From Chloroflexota bacterium (GTDB lineage Bacteria > Chloroflexota > Anaerolineae > Aggregatilineales > Phototrophicaceae), in assembly GCA_011523735.1 (NCBI GenBank), contig WTGB01000027.1:1-64000 (forward strand): a DNA stretch of 64,000 bases, in the 5' to 3' direction. This document shows, piece after piece, positions 26,295 to 35,850 of the stretch. The notes under the pieces were generated by a model that saw only the letters and a list, made by a program, of their open reading frames with translations, searched no databases and was not told where the DNA came from. Every line of letters begins with the position of its first letter. The first letter of the stretch is position 1. The position numbers were made by a program, and so were the translations under genes.

Positions 26295-27569
26295 ATGAAA
26301 CGTCTGTGCGTTTTTCTCATGTTGTTGAGCCTGCTCATCGCCTTCAGCGTCCCATCCCTTGCGGATGGACATTGTATGGATGAGTTGGGCTGTGTCGAGG
26401 TTGGACCGGACGACCCGGTTGTCATAGGCGCCATGCTGTCAGTATCCGGCGCGACTTCATTTTATGGTGAAGACTCGCTTGGCGGCATCGAACTGGCAAT
26501 TAACGGGCGTGATGGTATGTTGCTGGGTCGCGAGATCACTCTAGTAGTAGAAGACAGTTTGTGTACGGCTGAAGGTGGACAGGCCGCTGCTCAACGAGTA
26601 GCCGCCGATGAAACGATTGTTGGCGTGATCGGCACGACCTGTTCTGGCGCTGCGCAGGGCGCGATGCCCATTATCAGTGAAGCGGGCATGGTCATGATTT
26701 CGTCTTCGAACACATCGCCCAGCTTGACCAATGATGATAGGGACGCTGGGGGGACATACCTGCCCGGTTACTTCCGCACAGCTCATAATGACCTCTTCCA
26801 GGGTGCTATGGGCGCGCAGTTCGCCGTCGAGGTTCTCAAAGCGGGCGCAGTGGCGACTATTCATGACGGCGATCCTTATACGGAGGGTCTGGCGGTGGTC
26901 ATGGCGAACACGTTTGCCGGCTTGAATGGCGAAGTGGTCTTCCAGGGTGCAGTCAGCAAGGGCGACACGGATATGAGCGCGATTCTCACCGAAATCGCTG
27001 CCAGCGGTCCCGATGTCGTATATTTGCCCGTCTTCGTACCTGAATCCGAATTTCTCGTCTCGCAGGCGGCGAACACTCCGGGCTTGGAAAACGCCATAAT
27101 GATGACTGCTGATGGCAGCTTCTCGGCTGGATTCGCCCAGAACACCGGGCAACCAGCGGTCGGCGTCGTTATGACGGGACCTCATGTCGCTGGCGAGGCT
27201 TATGATGAGTTTCTAATGATGTGGGCAGATGAGCAGCCTGGCGGCACAGAAGCGCCGCCGAGTGGCTTCCATGCTCACGCCTACGACGCCGCCAACATCC
27301 TCATGGACGCGGTTGAAGCTGTTGCGGAAGAAATGGATGATGGCACACTGGTCATCGGACGCCAAGCGCTACGTGACGCCATCGCCGCTGTCGAGAATTA
27401 CGATGGTTTGACAGGTTCGCTGACCTGCCAGGAAGAGTCACCCTTCGCTGGTGACTGTGCGACCGGTACGGCGCTCGCTGTCTTTGAGATCACAGAAGCA
27501 CAGGTCAACGAAGGGGCTTGGCCGCCGCCGATCGTCTGGGATCTGTCCATGTCGATGATGGACGAGTAA
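26295..27569 (+). CDS. Branched-chain amino acid ABC transporter substrate-binding protein (copy 1)
   Basis: Exported periplasmic-binding-protein type I (LivJ/LivK-like), 424 residues. A signal peptide covers about 1-22 (ends SLADGH). The mature protein begins with a short cysteine-containing leader, CMDELGCVEVGPDDPV, then VIGAMLSVSGATSFYGEDSLGGIELAI, typical of the ligand domain. DSLCTAEGGQAAAQRV and SGAAQGAMPIISEAG follow. ATG at 26295 is preferred over one seven codons upstream because AAGGAG is well placed. It is the first gene of a liv operon and has a close tandem paralogue downstream. Confidence 0.92.
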   Translation: MKRLCVFLMLLSLLIAFSVPSLADGHCMDELGCVEVGPDDPVVIGAMLSVSGATSFYGEDSLGGIELAINGRDGMLLGREITLVVEDSLCTAEGGQAAAQRVAADETIVGVIGTTCSGAAQGAMPIISEAGMVMISSSNTSPSLTNDDRDAGGTYLPGYFRTAHNDLFQGAMGAQFAVEVLKAGAVATIHDGDPYTEGLAVVMANTFAGLNGEVVFQGAVSKGDTDMSAILTEIAASGPDVVYLPVFVPESEFLVSQAANTPGLENAIMMTADGSFSAGFAQNTGQPAVGVVMTGPHVAGEAYDEFLMMWADEQPGGTEAPPSGFHAHAYDAANILMDAVEAVAEEMDDGTLVIGRQALRDAIAAVENYDGLTGSLTCQEESPFAGDCATGTALAVFEITEAQVNEGAWPPPIVWDLSMSMMDE

Positions 27570-27603
27570 GTCAAAGCGTCTGATTAGATTCAGCAACACC
27601 AGA

Positions 27604-27638
27604 GAACAAGCCGAGGTACAGAAGTCTTCGGCTTGTTC
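27604..27638 (+). terminator. Hairpin between the two substrate-binding genes
   Basis: GAACAAGCCGA (27604-27614) and TCGGCTTGTTC (27628-27638) form a perfect 11-bp stem with a 13-base loop. The following sequence is only moderately T-rich. Such hairpins often cause partial termination or protect the 5' message, giving more binding protein than permease. Confidence 0.65.
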
Positions 27639-27755
27639 TTCACTTGTTTGCCGACATCTCACATCAGATGCAGAAAATACTGCAATGCACGTGTCATTAT
27701 GATGAAATCAACCCTTCATGATGTTCTTCTCATCTGGCCTATGCGGACCGATTCT

Positions 27756-29021
27756 ATGATTAGACGACTGATATTCGCGCTTGGTATCTTCAGTTTGCTC
27801 GCGGTTTATGCTTTCCCTTTGCTCGCGGAAGAACATTGCAAGGATCCCCTCGGCTGCGTTGAAGTGGGTCCCGACGATCCGATAGTCGTCGGAGCTATGC
27901 TGGTCGTTTCAGGACCGATCAATTATTTGGGGGAAGATACGCTGGGCGGAGTTGAACTGGCTTTGCTTGCCCGCGATTACACATTGTTGGGGCATGAGAT
28001 CGAGTTGGTAGTCGAGGACAGCCTATGTACGGCGGAAGGCGGGCAGACGGCGGCACAGCGATTGGCGGCCGATCCCACCATCGTCGGGGCCATTGGCACC
28101 AACTGTTCAAGCGCGGCGCAAGGCGCGATGCCAATCATTAGTTCGGCGGGCATGGTCATGATCGCGCCATCAAATACATCGCCGAGTTTGACAAACGAGG
28201 ATATCGAAGTTGGCGGTTCTCATTTGCCTGGTTATTTCCGCACCAGTCAGAACGGTCTTATTGAAGGCATGCGCTTGGCGGAATTCGTTGCGCTGGCGTT
28301 GGACGCGGAGACCTTGGCCACGGTTCACGATGGAGACCCGTATACGGAAGGGCTTGCGCGATCAGTCGCCGATACTTTTACTGATCTTAACAAAGACGTG
28401 GTATTCGAAGGTGCGGTCAACAAAGGCGATACTGACATGGCATCTATCCTGACGGAGATCGCCGTCCACCAGCCGGATGTCATTTACGTTCCACTATTCG
28501 AGCCGGAGTCCAACTTCTTCGCCGCGCAGATGGTGCATATCGCCGGACTCGAAGACACCATCATCATCGGTGGCGCGGCCAGCTTTGCGTCCAATTTCCC
28601 CGAGAATACGGGAGAGGCGGCTATTGGTATTTATGTATCGGGTCCGCTGGTTAGTGGCGAGGCTTATGAAGAAGTGCTTGCACAATGGAAGGAAGAATAC
28701 GGCAGCGACCCACCAAGCGGTTATCACGCCCATGCCTATGACGCCACTAACTTGCTCCTAAACGCATTGGAAGCGGTCGCAGTTGTCCAGGAAGACGGCG
28801 GTGTGACATTCGGCAGACAAGCCATTCGCGACGCCGTTGCCGCGACGGAAGATTACCCGGGCCTGACCGGCCGCCTGACTTGCCGAGAAGACTCGCCCTT
28901 TGCCGGGGACTGCTCGCCAGGCACTGCGCTAGCGGTGTTTGTCATTACCGAAGCGGAAGTGTTCGACGACAATTGGCCGCCGCCAGTGGCATGGAATTTC
29001 GCGGTGGACTCATTTGAATAG
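27756..29021 (+). CDS. Branched-chain amino acid ABC transporter substrate-binding protein (copy 2)
   Basis: 421-residue paralogue of the preceding gene. It keeps the same signal-peptide layout, the CKDPLGCVEVGPDDPIVVGAML mature start, DSLCTAEGGQTAAQRL and the C-terminal CREDSPFAGDCSPGTALAVF segment with two cysteines. ATG at 27756 begins a normal signal peptide (MIRRLIFALGIFSLLAVY); the frame open to 27633 runs into the hairpin. The two copies differ at many surface positions, so they may bind different ligands while sharing one permease. Confidence 0.92.
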   Translation: MIRRLIFALGIFSLLAVYAFPLLAEEHCKDPLGCVEVGPDDPIVVGAMLVVSGPINYLGEDTLGGVELALLARDYTLLGHEIELVVEDSLCTAEGGQTAAQRLAADPTIVGAIGTNCSSAAQGAMPIISSAGMVMIAPSNTSPSLTNEDIEVGGSHLPGYFRTSQNGLIEGMRLAEFVALALDAETLATVHDGDPYTEGLARSVADTFTDLNKDVVFEGAVNKGDTDMASILTEIAVHQPDVIYVPLFEPESNFFAAQMVHIAGLEDTIIIGGAASFASNFPENTGEAAIGIYVSGPLVSGEAYEEVLAQWKEEYGSDPPSGYHAHAYDATNLLLNALEAVAVVQEDGGVTFGRQAIRDAVAATEDYPGLTGRLTCREDSPFAGDCSPGTALAVFVITEAEVFDDNWPPPVAWNFAVDSFE

Positions 29022-29114
29022 GCTGCTCCGTTTCCTTTATAACAGACGGCGAGATCGACATGAGAAACAAGCAGGGCACTTTTATATCGGCGAATTAGCA
29101 TAACGGTTGCGCCT

Positions 29115-30179
29115 ATGTTTAAATGGGGATCTGACGACTTTTCCTGGGTCGACTTCACGATAGATGTATTAAGAGTACTCATCGTTCTGGGGGTCGTCGT
29201 CGGCGCCTGGAACACACTGTCTTCTGGACGCATTTCCTTCGCGCAGTGGGTGAATTTATTCGCTGCGGGCTTGTCCCAAGGCAGCATTTACGCGTTGATC
29301 GCTCTTGGTTATACGCTAGTGTACGGCATCTTGCTGATGATCAATTTTGCGCATGGCGAGGTGTTTATGGCGGGGGCGTTCTCCACGGTGTTCCTGGCCG
29401 AAGCTCTAAATCGGACGGGCTTTCTAAACGAACAGCCGTTATTGGCTATTTTGCTAATGATCATGTTCGCCGGACTTGTTTCGATGAGCGTGGCGATACT
29501 CTTGGAGCGGATCGCTTATCGCCCGCTTCGCGGCAGCCCTCGTCTCGTGCCGCTGATTACAGCGATCGGCGCTTCCTTCTTTCTGCAATACACTTTCCGT
29601 GGATTATACGGGTCCGGCTTTAAAGCCTATCCGGGTGTCAAAGCGCTGCAAGGCGTCATTCAAATTGGCGGAGTCAGCATACCAGTTGTGCAGATATTCG
29701 TCTTCTGCGCTGCGCTGCTTTTGATGCTGTGCCTGTACTGGCTTGTCGAGCGCACACGCATTGGCAAGGCGATGCGCGCAGTTTCCGAAAATAAGGAAGT
29801 CGCCCGATTGATGGGAATAGATATCGACTGGGTGATCATGTTTACCTTTGGCGTCGGCGGTTTCCTGGCGGGTTCAGCCGGTGTCATCAACGGGATGTTT
29901 CGGCCGCAGGGGGTAAATTTCTATATGGGTTTCATCCCCGGCATCAAAGCGTTTACAGCGGCGGTGCTTGGCGGCATCGGCAATATTCCCGGCGCGATGC
30001 TCGGCGGACTGTTCCTCGGTGTGATTGAAGCCATCGGTCCTAACCTTGTTCTTGCCGGGCTCGGCATTCCGGGCGCGAATCAACTGAAGGACGTTATCGC
30101 TTTCACTATGCTAGTTCTGGTTCTGATCTTCCGCCCGCAAGGCATCCTCGGCGAGCGCCTGTCGGAGACGAAAGCCTAG
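29115..30179 (+). CDS. livH: Branched-chain amino acid ABC transporter permease LivH
   Basis: Inner-membrane permease, 354 residues. The LivH core starts near residue 45 with GLSQGSIYALIALGYTLVYGILLMINFAHGEVFM, an exact family signature, and ends with IVLIFRPQGILGERL-like residues. The EAA-type loop is present as RTRIGKAMRAVSENKEVARLMGID. It has about 45 extra N-terminal residues with one hydrophobic helix compared with E. coli LivH. It is followed nine bases later by livM. Confidence 0.93.
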   Translation: MFKWGSDDFSWVDFTIDVLRVLIVLGVVVGAWNTLSSGRISFAQWVNLFAAGLSQGSIYALIALGYTLVYGILLMINFAHGEVFMAGAFSTVFLAEALNRTGFLNEQPLLAILLMIMFAGLVSMSVAILLERIAYRPLRGSPRLVPLITAIGASFFLQYTFRGLYGSGFKAYPGVKALQGVIQIGGVSIPVVQIFVFCAALLLMLCLYWLVERTRIGKAMRAVSENKEVARLMGIDIDWVIMFTFGVGGFLAGSAGVINGMFRPQGVNFYMGFIPGIKAFTAAVLGGIGNIPGAMLGGLFLGVIEAIGPNLVLAGLGIPGANQLKDVIAFTMLVLVLIFRPQGILGERLSETKA

Positions 30180-30188
30180 GAGGGCGTT

Positions 30189-32063
30189 ATGAACATGCTG
30201 AGATCGCAGAATCTACGCATTGTCGTCATCCTCGGGCTGCTGTCCGGCGCCTTCATTCTGTACACCGGCGCGGTCGGTATGATCGCGGCCTTTCATGAGC
30301 GCGAAGTTGTAAACGATGTCTTCAGCCTGGGACAGTTGTTGCTTATGCTGGCGCCGTTTGTAGCGGGCTTTTCGGCGGCAAACCGGCTTGGAGATGCGGG
30401 CGCCGGACCTACGATTTTGCTTGTAAGCGGTGTTGTTGTGGGTTTTCTCACAGCACTGCCAACAATCATTCTGCTGCTGTTCAACTCGGATGAATATCGC
30501 GGCTTGCTGGATCTTACCTTGCGAGTTATCCCCTTTGTCGTGGCAACTTATTTTGCCTGGCAGATGTACCGCAATGGCAGAGACAGGCAGTTGGTCCTTG
30601 GCAGTTGGCTTGCCATCGCCGTCTTGATCGGCATCGTTACCTTCTCATTCGCGCTGATCTTCGAGATCAAAGGCGACCTGCGCACCGTGCTGGTGAATAT
30701 CAATCGTGACTGGGTCGAGGTGGTGACCTTTGACAATCGCCGAGAATTGATGACCGGCATTGTGACATTGGCGTTTGCTTCCGTGGTGGCGGGTTTAATT
30801 GGGGGGATCTTTTACCTGATTCCTTCGGTTCCGCGCCGGGCGCTGCTTTATGGACTGGGCCTTACTTTGCTGGTTGGCGCATTTGGTGAGACTGTTCGCT
30901 TGATTCTGCAAGAGAATCTGGATCGCGATACGATGCGGGAGATTTTCCAACGCGATACTTTGCGGCAGAGGCCAGCGTTGATGCTGTTCATAATCAGCAC
31001 CGTAGTTGGCTTCCTGTGGGCGAAGTTTGGGCAGGACGTGCAAACAAGCTTCTCTAATATGGATTCATCGCAGCGGCGCGTCGTGAATGGCGTCGGGATG
31101 CTGGTATTCGCGGGTATTCTGTTAATGCTGCCCTGGCTCATCGGGCGGACGTTAAGCGATGTGGCGGTGACTATCGGCATCTTTGTGTTGATGGGTCTCG
31201 GCTTGAATATCGCGATCGGGCTCGCAGGCTTGCTTGATTTGGGCTATGTGACCAACTATGCGGTGGGCGCCTACATTCTGGCTGTGCTGACATCCATCGG
31301 TCCCTTGGGCCGGTTGGATGGCGTTTTTACTTTTTGGATGGTCATACCGGTGGCACTGCTTGCGGCTATGTTTGCCGGCTTCGTCTTTGCGGTGCCGGTC
31401 TTACGAATGCGGGGAGATTATCTGGCGATTGCGACGCTGGGCTTTGGTGAGATTATTGGCAAGCTGGCGATTTCTGATTGGCTGAAACCACTGATCGGTG
31501 GAGCGCAAGGTGTGCAAGCGATACCTAAGCCGATCTTCCTGGGCACCGAGCTTAAGAATCCCGAGCAACTTTATTACATCGTACTGGTGGCGAGTCTAGT
31601 TACGCTGTTTGTATCGGTACGCTTGAATAACTCGCGGACCGGGCGACAATGGATGGCGATCCGAGAAGATGAAGATGTGGCGACGGCGATGGGAATTGAC
31701 ACAGCGAGAGCCAAGCTGCTGGCCTTCACATTGAGCGCGGCAACCGGTGGCGTGGCGGGGGCGATTTTCGCCGCGAAGGTGGGGACAGTGTTTCCCAACA
31801 GCTTCACGGTCTTCATCTCAATAAACGTCTTGAGCTTGATTATCGTTGGCGGCATCGCCAGCAATCCCGGCATCGTTGTCGGCGCAGTGGTGCTGATCGG
31901 CATGCCGGAACTGCTACGCGAGTTCTCTGATTTCCGTTTCTTGATGTATGGCGCGCTGCTTGTCTTGATGATGATCAACCGTCCGCAAGGCTTTATACCG
32001 TCCAAACTGGTGACGCATGAAGTCAGGGCGTCTGTTAAGGCGAAACTGGCGACGGCGGATTAG
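30189..32063 (+). CDS. livM: Branched-chain amino acid ABC transporter permease LivM with large N-terminal extension
   Basis: 624 residues, roughly 300 more than a standard LivM core. Residues 300-624 are the permease: DVAVTIGIFVLMGLGLNIAIGLAGLLDLGYV, MRGDYLAIATLGFGEI, and RTGRQWMAIREDEDVATAMGID (EAA-like loop), ending NRPQGFIPSK. Residues 1-290 hold about eight extra hydrophobic segments in two groups with a charged loop (HEREVVNDVF; RQLVLGSW) and are not part of the usual family. GGAGGG precedes the ATG. It is translated between livH and livG. Confidence 0.92.
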   Translation: MNMLRSQNLRIVVILGLLSGAFILYTGAVGMIAAFHEREVVNDVFSLGQLLLMLAPFVAGFSAANRLGDAGAGPTILLVSGVVVGFLTALPTIILLLFNSDEYRGLLDLTLRVIPFVVATYFAWQMYRNGRDRQLVLGSWLAIAVLIGIVTFSFALIFEIKGDLRTVLVNINRDWVEVVTFDNRRELMTGIVTLAFASVVAGLIGGIFYLIPSVPRRALLYGLGLTLLVGAFGETVRLILQENLDRDTMREIFQRDTLRQRPALMLFIISTVVGFLWAKFGQDVQTSFSNMDSSQRRVVNGVGMLVFAGILLMLPWLIGRTLSDVAVTIGIFVLMGLGLNIAIGLAGLLDLGYVTNYAVGAYILAVLTSIGPLGRLDGVFTFWMVIPVALLAAMFAGFVFAVPVLRMRGDYLAIATLGFGEIIGKLAISDWLKPLIGGAQGVQAIPKPIFLGTELKNPEQLYYIVLVASLVTLFVSVRLNNSRTGRQWMAIREDEDVATAMGIDTARAKLLAFTLSAATGGVAGAIFAAKVGTVFPNSFTVFISINVLSLIIVGGIASNPGIVVGAVVLIGMPELLREFSDFRFLMYGALLVLMMINRPQGFIPSKLVTHEVRASVKAKLATAD

Positions 32064-32082
32064 CGTCAGAGGGCGACATAAC

Positions 32083-32895
32083 ATGGCTGAAGACAAACGC
32101 GAAGGACAGAAGCGAATCCTGGAAGCCAATGGCATGACCAAGCGCTTCAGTGGCTTGGTAGCGGTGGACAATCTCGACTTTTACATCCCGGAAGGAGCAA
32201 TTGCCAGCATCATCGGTCCGAATGGCGCGGGCAAGACGACATTTTTTAACTGCATCACCGGCTTTTATCAGATCGACGAGGGTGAGATTCGATTTGACGG
32301 GGCGCGGCTTAATGGAAAATCTCCGGACCAAATCACGCGGTCTGGCATTTCGAGAACTTTCCAGAATATACGCCTCTTCAACAATATGTCCGCAATTGAA
32401 AACATCATGGTAGGCCAGGAGCCGCATCTCAAGTCGACTTGGCTTGGGGCGATATTGGGCTTGCCTACGACGCGGCAGGAAGACGAGAACAGTGAAGTGC
32501 GAGCGGGGGAACTGCTTCAGTTTGTCGGCTTAGAGGGCAAGGGCGATATGCTCTCCAAGAATCTGTCCTACGGCGATCAGCGGCGCTTGGAAATCGGACG
32601 CGCCTTGGCGAGCAAACCCAAGCTGATTTTGCTGGACGAGCCAACCGCGGGAATGAATCCGCGTGAAACTATTGAAACGACTGGTTTCATCCGCCGCTTG
32701 CGAGACGAGCTTGGCATCACTGTGGTGCTCATTGAGCACGACATGCGCGTGGTCATGGACATTTCGGAGCATATCACGGTGCTCGATTATGGGCGAAAAA
32801 TCGCCGAGGGCTTGCCAGCGGAGATTCAAACAAATCCTGATGTCATCGAGGCTTATCTCGGGCGTGGCGCGGCCGCGGCAAGCGGTCAAAAGTAG
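32083..32895 (+). CDS. livG: Branched-chain amino acid ABC transporter ATPase LivG
   Basis: Cytoplasmic ATPase of the same importer, 270 residues. Walker A GPNGAGKTT, Q-loop region SRTFQNIRLF, signature LSYGDQRRLEIGRAL, Walker B LILLDEPTAGMNP and switch histidine LIEHDMRVVM are all in order. The shorter start at 32083 is used, because the frame open from 32017 overlaps livM. The signature SYGDQ instead of SGGQ is normal for LivG. Confidence 0.94.
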   Translation: MAEDKREGQKRILEANGMTKRFSGLVAVDNLDFYIPEGAIASIIGPNGAGKTTFFNCITGFYQIDEGEIRFDGARLNGKSPDQITRSGISRTFQNIRLFNNMSAIENIMVGQEPHLKSTWLGAILGLPTTRQEDENSEVRAGELLQFVGLEGKGDMLSKNLSYGDQRRLEIGRALASKPKLILLDEPTAGMNPRETIETTGFIRRLRDELGITVVLIEHDMRVVMDISEHITVLDYGRKIAEGLPAEIQTNPDVIEAYLGRGAAAASGQK

Positions 32896-32924
32896 TTTGG
32901 AGGTACTGAAAACGGAAAGCTGCT

Positions 32925-33635
32925 ATGGGATTATTGGAAGTCAACGAGATCCACACATACTACGGCAACATCCACGCTCTGAAAGGCGTCTCCTTCGAGG
33001 TAGACAGCGGGGAGATCATTGCGCTGATCGGCTCAAACGGCGCCGGCAAGACGACCACATTACGGACAATATCTGGCTTAATGGAGCCGCGTGAAGGGCG
33101 AGTCGTTTATGATGGTGAGGACATTTCATCGGCGCGCGCGGACACATTGGTGTCAAAGGGCATATCAATGGTGCCGGAGGGCCGCGGTGTTTTTGCCAAG
33201 CTGACGGTAGAAGAAAACCTGGACATGGGCGCGTACACTCGCCGGGACAGCGGGATAAAGGACGACCTGAAGGGCGCCTTTGAGCTATTCCCGCGCTTGC
33301 AGGAGCGCCGGAGACAAGTAGCTGGAACGCTGAGCGGCGGCGAGCAGCAAATGTTGGCAATTGCCCGCGCATTAATGTCGAAGCCGCGCTTGCTGCTGCT
33401 CGATGAACCATCAATGGGGCTGGCGCCTGTACTGGTCGATGGCGTGTTTGATACAATCCAGCGCATCGCCAACGAAGGAGTAACGATTTTGCTGGTTGAG
33501 CAGAATGCGCACATGGCTTTGCAGATCGCTGACCGGGGCTATGTCTTGCAGAGCGGCGAAGTGGCAATCAGCGATACGGCTGCCAATCTACAGCAGAATG
33601 AAACGGTACAGAAGACTTACCTTGGCATCGACTAA
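32925..33635 (+). CDS. livF: Branched-chain amino acid ABC transporter ATPase LivF
   Basis: Second ATPase of the importer, 236 residues. Walker A GSNGAGKTTT, LSGGEQQMLAIARALMSKP as signature, Walker B LLLLDEPSMGLAP and switch LLVEQNAHMAL match LivF. It lies 29 bases after livG and five bases before the next gene. Together with two binding proteins and both permeases the transporter is complete. Confidence 0.95.
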   Translation: MGLLEVNEIHTYYGNIHALKGVSFEVDSGEIIALIGSNGAGKTTTLRTISGLMEPREGRVVYDGEDISSARADTLVSKGISMVPEGRGVFAKLTVEENLDMGAYTRRDSGIKDDLKGAFELFPRLQERRRQVAGTLSGGEQQMLAIARALMSKPRLLLLDEPSMGLAPVLVDGVFDTIQRIANEGVTILLVEQNAHMALQIADRGYVLQSGEVAISDTAANLQQNETVQKTYLGID

Positions 33636-33640
33636 ACGCA

Positions 33641-34786
33641 ATGCCTTCTAATGCAGAACTATTCGATCGCCAGAATCACGGATCACGAATCTCCACAGCT
33701 TATTTGTCTGAGTTGGCGCGGATAGCAACCGGTGATCCCGCGATCGCGGTTTCTTGGTCGGACTGCGAGCCAGTGCATGGGGGATCCGGCGGGGCAATCG
33801 GTGGAACGGCGCTTTACCGTTTCACCTTAGCGCTTGATGACGGTTGCTATAATACGCTCATTCTCAAGGTCCTGTATCAGCGACCAGACGAAACAGAGCA
33901 GTCTCCCTATTACTGGAAGCGTGAATTTGAGATCTGTCGCGCCGGCATGCTGGGCGATTTGCCAGACGGCTCCTTTGACCTGCCGCGTATTTATCTTGTG
34001 GAAGATCATGGGGATAGATGCTGGATTTGGATGGAAGATTTAGAAGACAGGAAGGGAGATTGGTCGCTAGAAGATTTCGCGGACACCGCTGAGCGTCTCG
34101 GGCGTTTCAACGGAGTTTGGCTTTCTCGAACAACCCTCCCACATGCGCAGTGGTTGTCCAGAAGTTGGCATAGCGCCATTGTGCCAGCGCTAACGGACAC
34201 GTTTGAACGGCTAGATCAACTGCTTGACAATCCACTGGCGCAAATCACCTTACCGCTGGACGCAAGGGAGGAGATCGTGGCGATTTGGCGCGACCGGGAG
34301 ACTTTCCGTAGAGCGTTAGCGGATCTGCCACAAACATTTTGCCATTTCGATGCTTTCCGCCGCAATGTCTTGTATTGTAAAAATGAAGTGCACTTGATCG
34401 ATTGGGCGCTGGCTGGCATTGGCGGTATCGGCGAAGATTTGGTGTCGCTTGTCGCTGTCAGCCTCTACTATGAAGGGTATACGCAAGCTTACGCCGTCGA
34501 ACTTGACAACATTGTGTTTGCCAATTACGTGAAAGGGCTGCGTGAGGCGGGCTGGCGCGGCGATGAGCGCCTTGCGCGGATTGGCTACACCTGTGGCATG
34601 ACCTTGCGTGGGCTGGCTGGCGTAAAGCAAGATATCAATCTCTTGGCGAATCGGTCCAACCACGAGCAACTCAAGAGAAATCACCATTCGGGCAGCCTCG
34701 AGGATATCGCCAGATTCTTCGCCGAGATTCGGCGTTTTCGGCTGTTGAAAATGGCGCGCGAAGCTAGGTCCCTGCTTGCTGGCTAG
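33641..34786 (+). CDS. Aminoglycoside-phosphotransferase-like small-molecule kinase
   Basis: 381-residue protein of the APH/choline-kinase-like fold. The ATP-binding half includes LILKVLYQRPDE. The catalytic loop is HFDAFRRNVLY (HxDxxxxN form) followed by the metal-binding HLIDWALAG, near residues 230-250. Substrate is unknown; the family covers antibiotic, sugar and amino-acid-derivative kinases. It begins five bases after livF, so a role tied to an imported compound is possible but not shown. Its 3' end overlaps the convergent EamA gene by 23 bases. Confidence 0.78.
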   Translation: MPSNAELFDRQNHGSRISTAYLSELARIATGDPAIAVSWSDCEPVHGGSGGAIGGTALYRFTLALDDGCYNTLILKVLYQRPDETEQSPYYWKREFEICRAGMLGDLPDGSFDLPRIYLVEDHGDRCWIWMEDLEDRKGDWSLEDFADTAERLGRFNGVWLSRTTLPHAQWLSRSWHSAIVPALTDTFERLDQLLDNPLAQITLPLDAREEIVAIWRDRETFRRALADLPQTFCHFDAFRRNVLYCKNEVHLIDWALAGIGGIGEDLVSLVAVSLYYEGYTQAYAVELDNIVFANYVKGLREAGWRGDERLARIGYTCGMTLRGLAGVKQDINLLANRSNHEQLKRNHHSGSLEDIARFFAEIRRFRLLKMAREARSLLAG

Positions 34787-35687
34787 AAGTCATCTGTACT
34801 GGACGACGCAAGGATAGCAGCACGGCAAAGGCGATCAAAGCGCCGCCAAGCCACAAGGCAGTTGTCATGCTTTGCCCAAGGAAAACCGTCGCGAGTATGG
34901 CGCCGGCGAGTGGTTGAGCAAAGAAGAATAGCGAGGCGATGGTCGCGGGTACTAGGACAAAAGCGCGATTCCATAAGAGCAAGGCGAAGGCCGTACAGAT
35001 CAAGCCGAGATAGAGTACACCAAGCACGACGCCGAAGTTGATTGCGCCGATTGAGCGCTGAGAGAGTTCCAGCAGGCTGCCTGGCAAGGAAATAAGCAAC
35101 CCACCGAGCAAGGCGTAGACGGTTACTGTTAGCGCGGGAAGGTTAGCGCGCGTCGAGACACGCCGGACGAGAACGGAGTACAAACCCCAGGTGACAGCAG
35201 CGATCGCGAGGAATACATCGCCAATGAAAGTCGCTGAACTAAAGTCAACTGATGTTGGGTCAAGGATAATCACTACCCCCAGGGTTGCCAGAATTATTGA
35301 TGAAAGGTTCGCTGCTGTTAGCTTTTCGCGCAGGATAAGCAGTGCAAACAGAACGACGAAAGCTGGCGAGGCGCTGGTGACCAAGGCGCCATTGACTGCC
35401 GTAGACAAGTCTGTACCGATAAACTGCGCGCCGAGGCTGATGCCGATGCCGACCAAGCCTACTGTCAAGAGACTGGGAAACGTGCGTCGCGGTGGCGGAG
35501 CGTGTCCCTGGCGCCGGCTGAGCGGCAGCAAGACCAGCAGGGCTAAAAGGACACGCAAGCTCAGCAAAGTAAAGGGTGGCAGAACCTCGAGGACTAAGTC
35601 CGATACAACATACATGCTGCCCCAGATGCTGGCGGCGGCGATGCCATAAATCGTGCCGCGCAAGAAACTGGAACTTTCCATTAACAC
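34764..35687 (-). CDS. EamA-family (DMT) transporter
   Basis: 307-residue drug/metabolite exporter with ten predicted membrane segments in two EamA repeats. The first repeat starts IYGIAAASIWGSMYVVSDLVL and ends VNGALVTSASPAFVVLFALLILRE; the second starts FIGDVFLAIAAVTWGLYSVLVRR and ends PLAGAILATVFLGQS. Substrate cannot be predicted. It is convergent with the kinase and divergent from the TIR/NACHT locus. Confidence 0.88.
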   Translation of the reverse strand: MLMESSSFLRGTIYGIAAASIWGSMYVVSDLVLEVLPPFTLLSLRVLLALLVLLPLSRRQGHAPPPRRTFPSLLTVGLVGIGISLGAQFIGTDLSTAVNGALVTSASPAFVVLFALLILREKLTAANLSSIILATLGVVIILDPTSVDFSSATFIGDVFLAIAAVTWGLYSVLVRRVSTRANLPALTVTVYALLGGLLISLPGSLLELSQRSIGAINFGVVLGVLYLGLICTAFALLLWNRAFVLVPATIASLFFFAQPLAGAILATVFLGQSMTTALWLGGALIAFAVLLSLRRPVQMTSSQQAGT

Positions 35688-35810
35688 AGTTACCTCAGGC
35701 CTTTGCAGATCGCGAATCTTAGCGGAACAGTGGCGCTGGCGACAGGCTAAGCCGAACTGAACATCGACAGAATTGTGCCTATATTAGACAACACAGCAGT
35801 AGCCCAAGAG

Positions 35811-35816
35811 TATAAT
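35811..35816 (+). promoter_or_regulatory. Candidate -10 box of the TIR/NACHT locus
   Basis: A perfect TATAAT lies in the gap between the divergent EamA gene and the first TIR gene. It would place the transcript start near 35823, just before a GGGGG stretch at 35839-35843 and the possible start region of the TIR protein. The -35 is weak (TTAGAC at 35784-35789, spaced 21 bases). Confidence 0.45.
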
Positions 35817-35850
35817 TGAGTGAAGCATAAGCGCAGTTGGGGGTTCTCTT

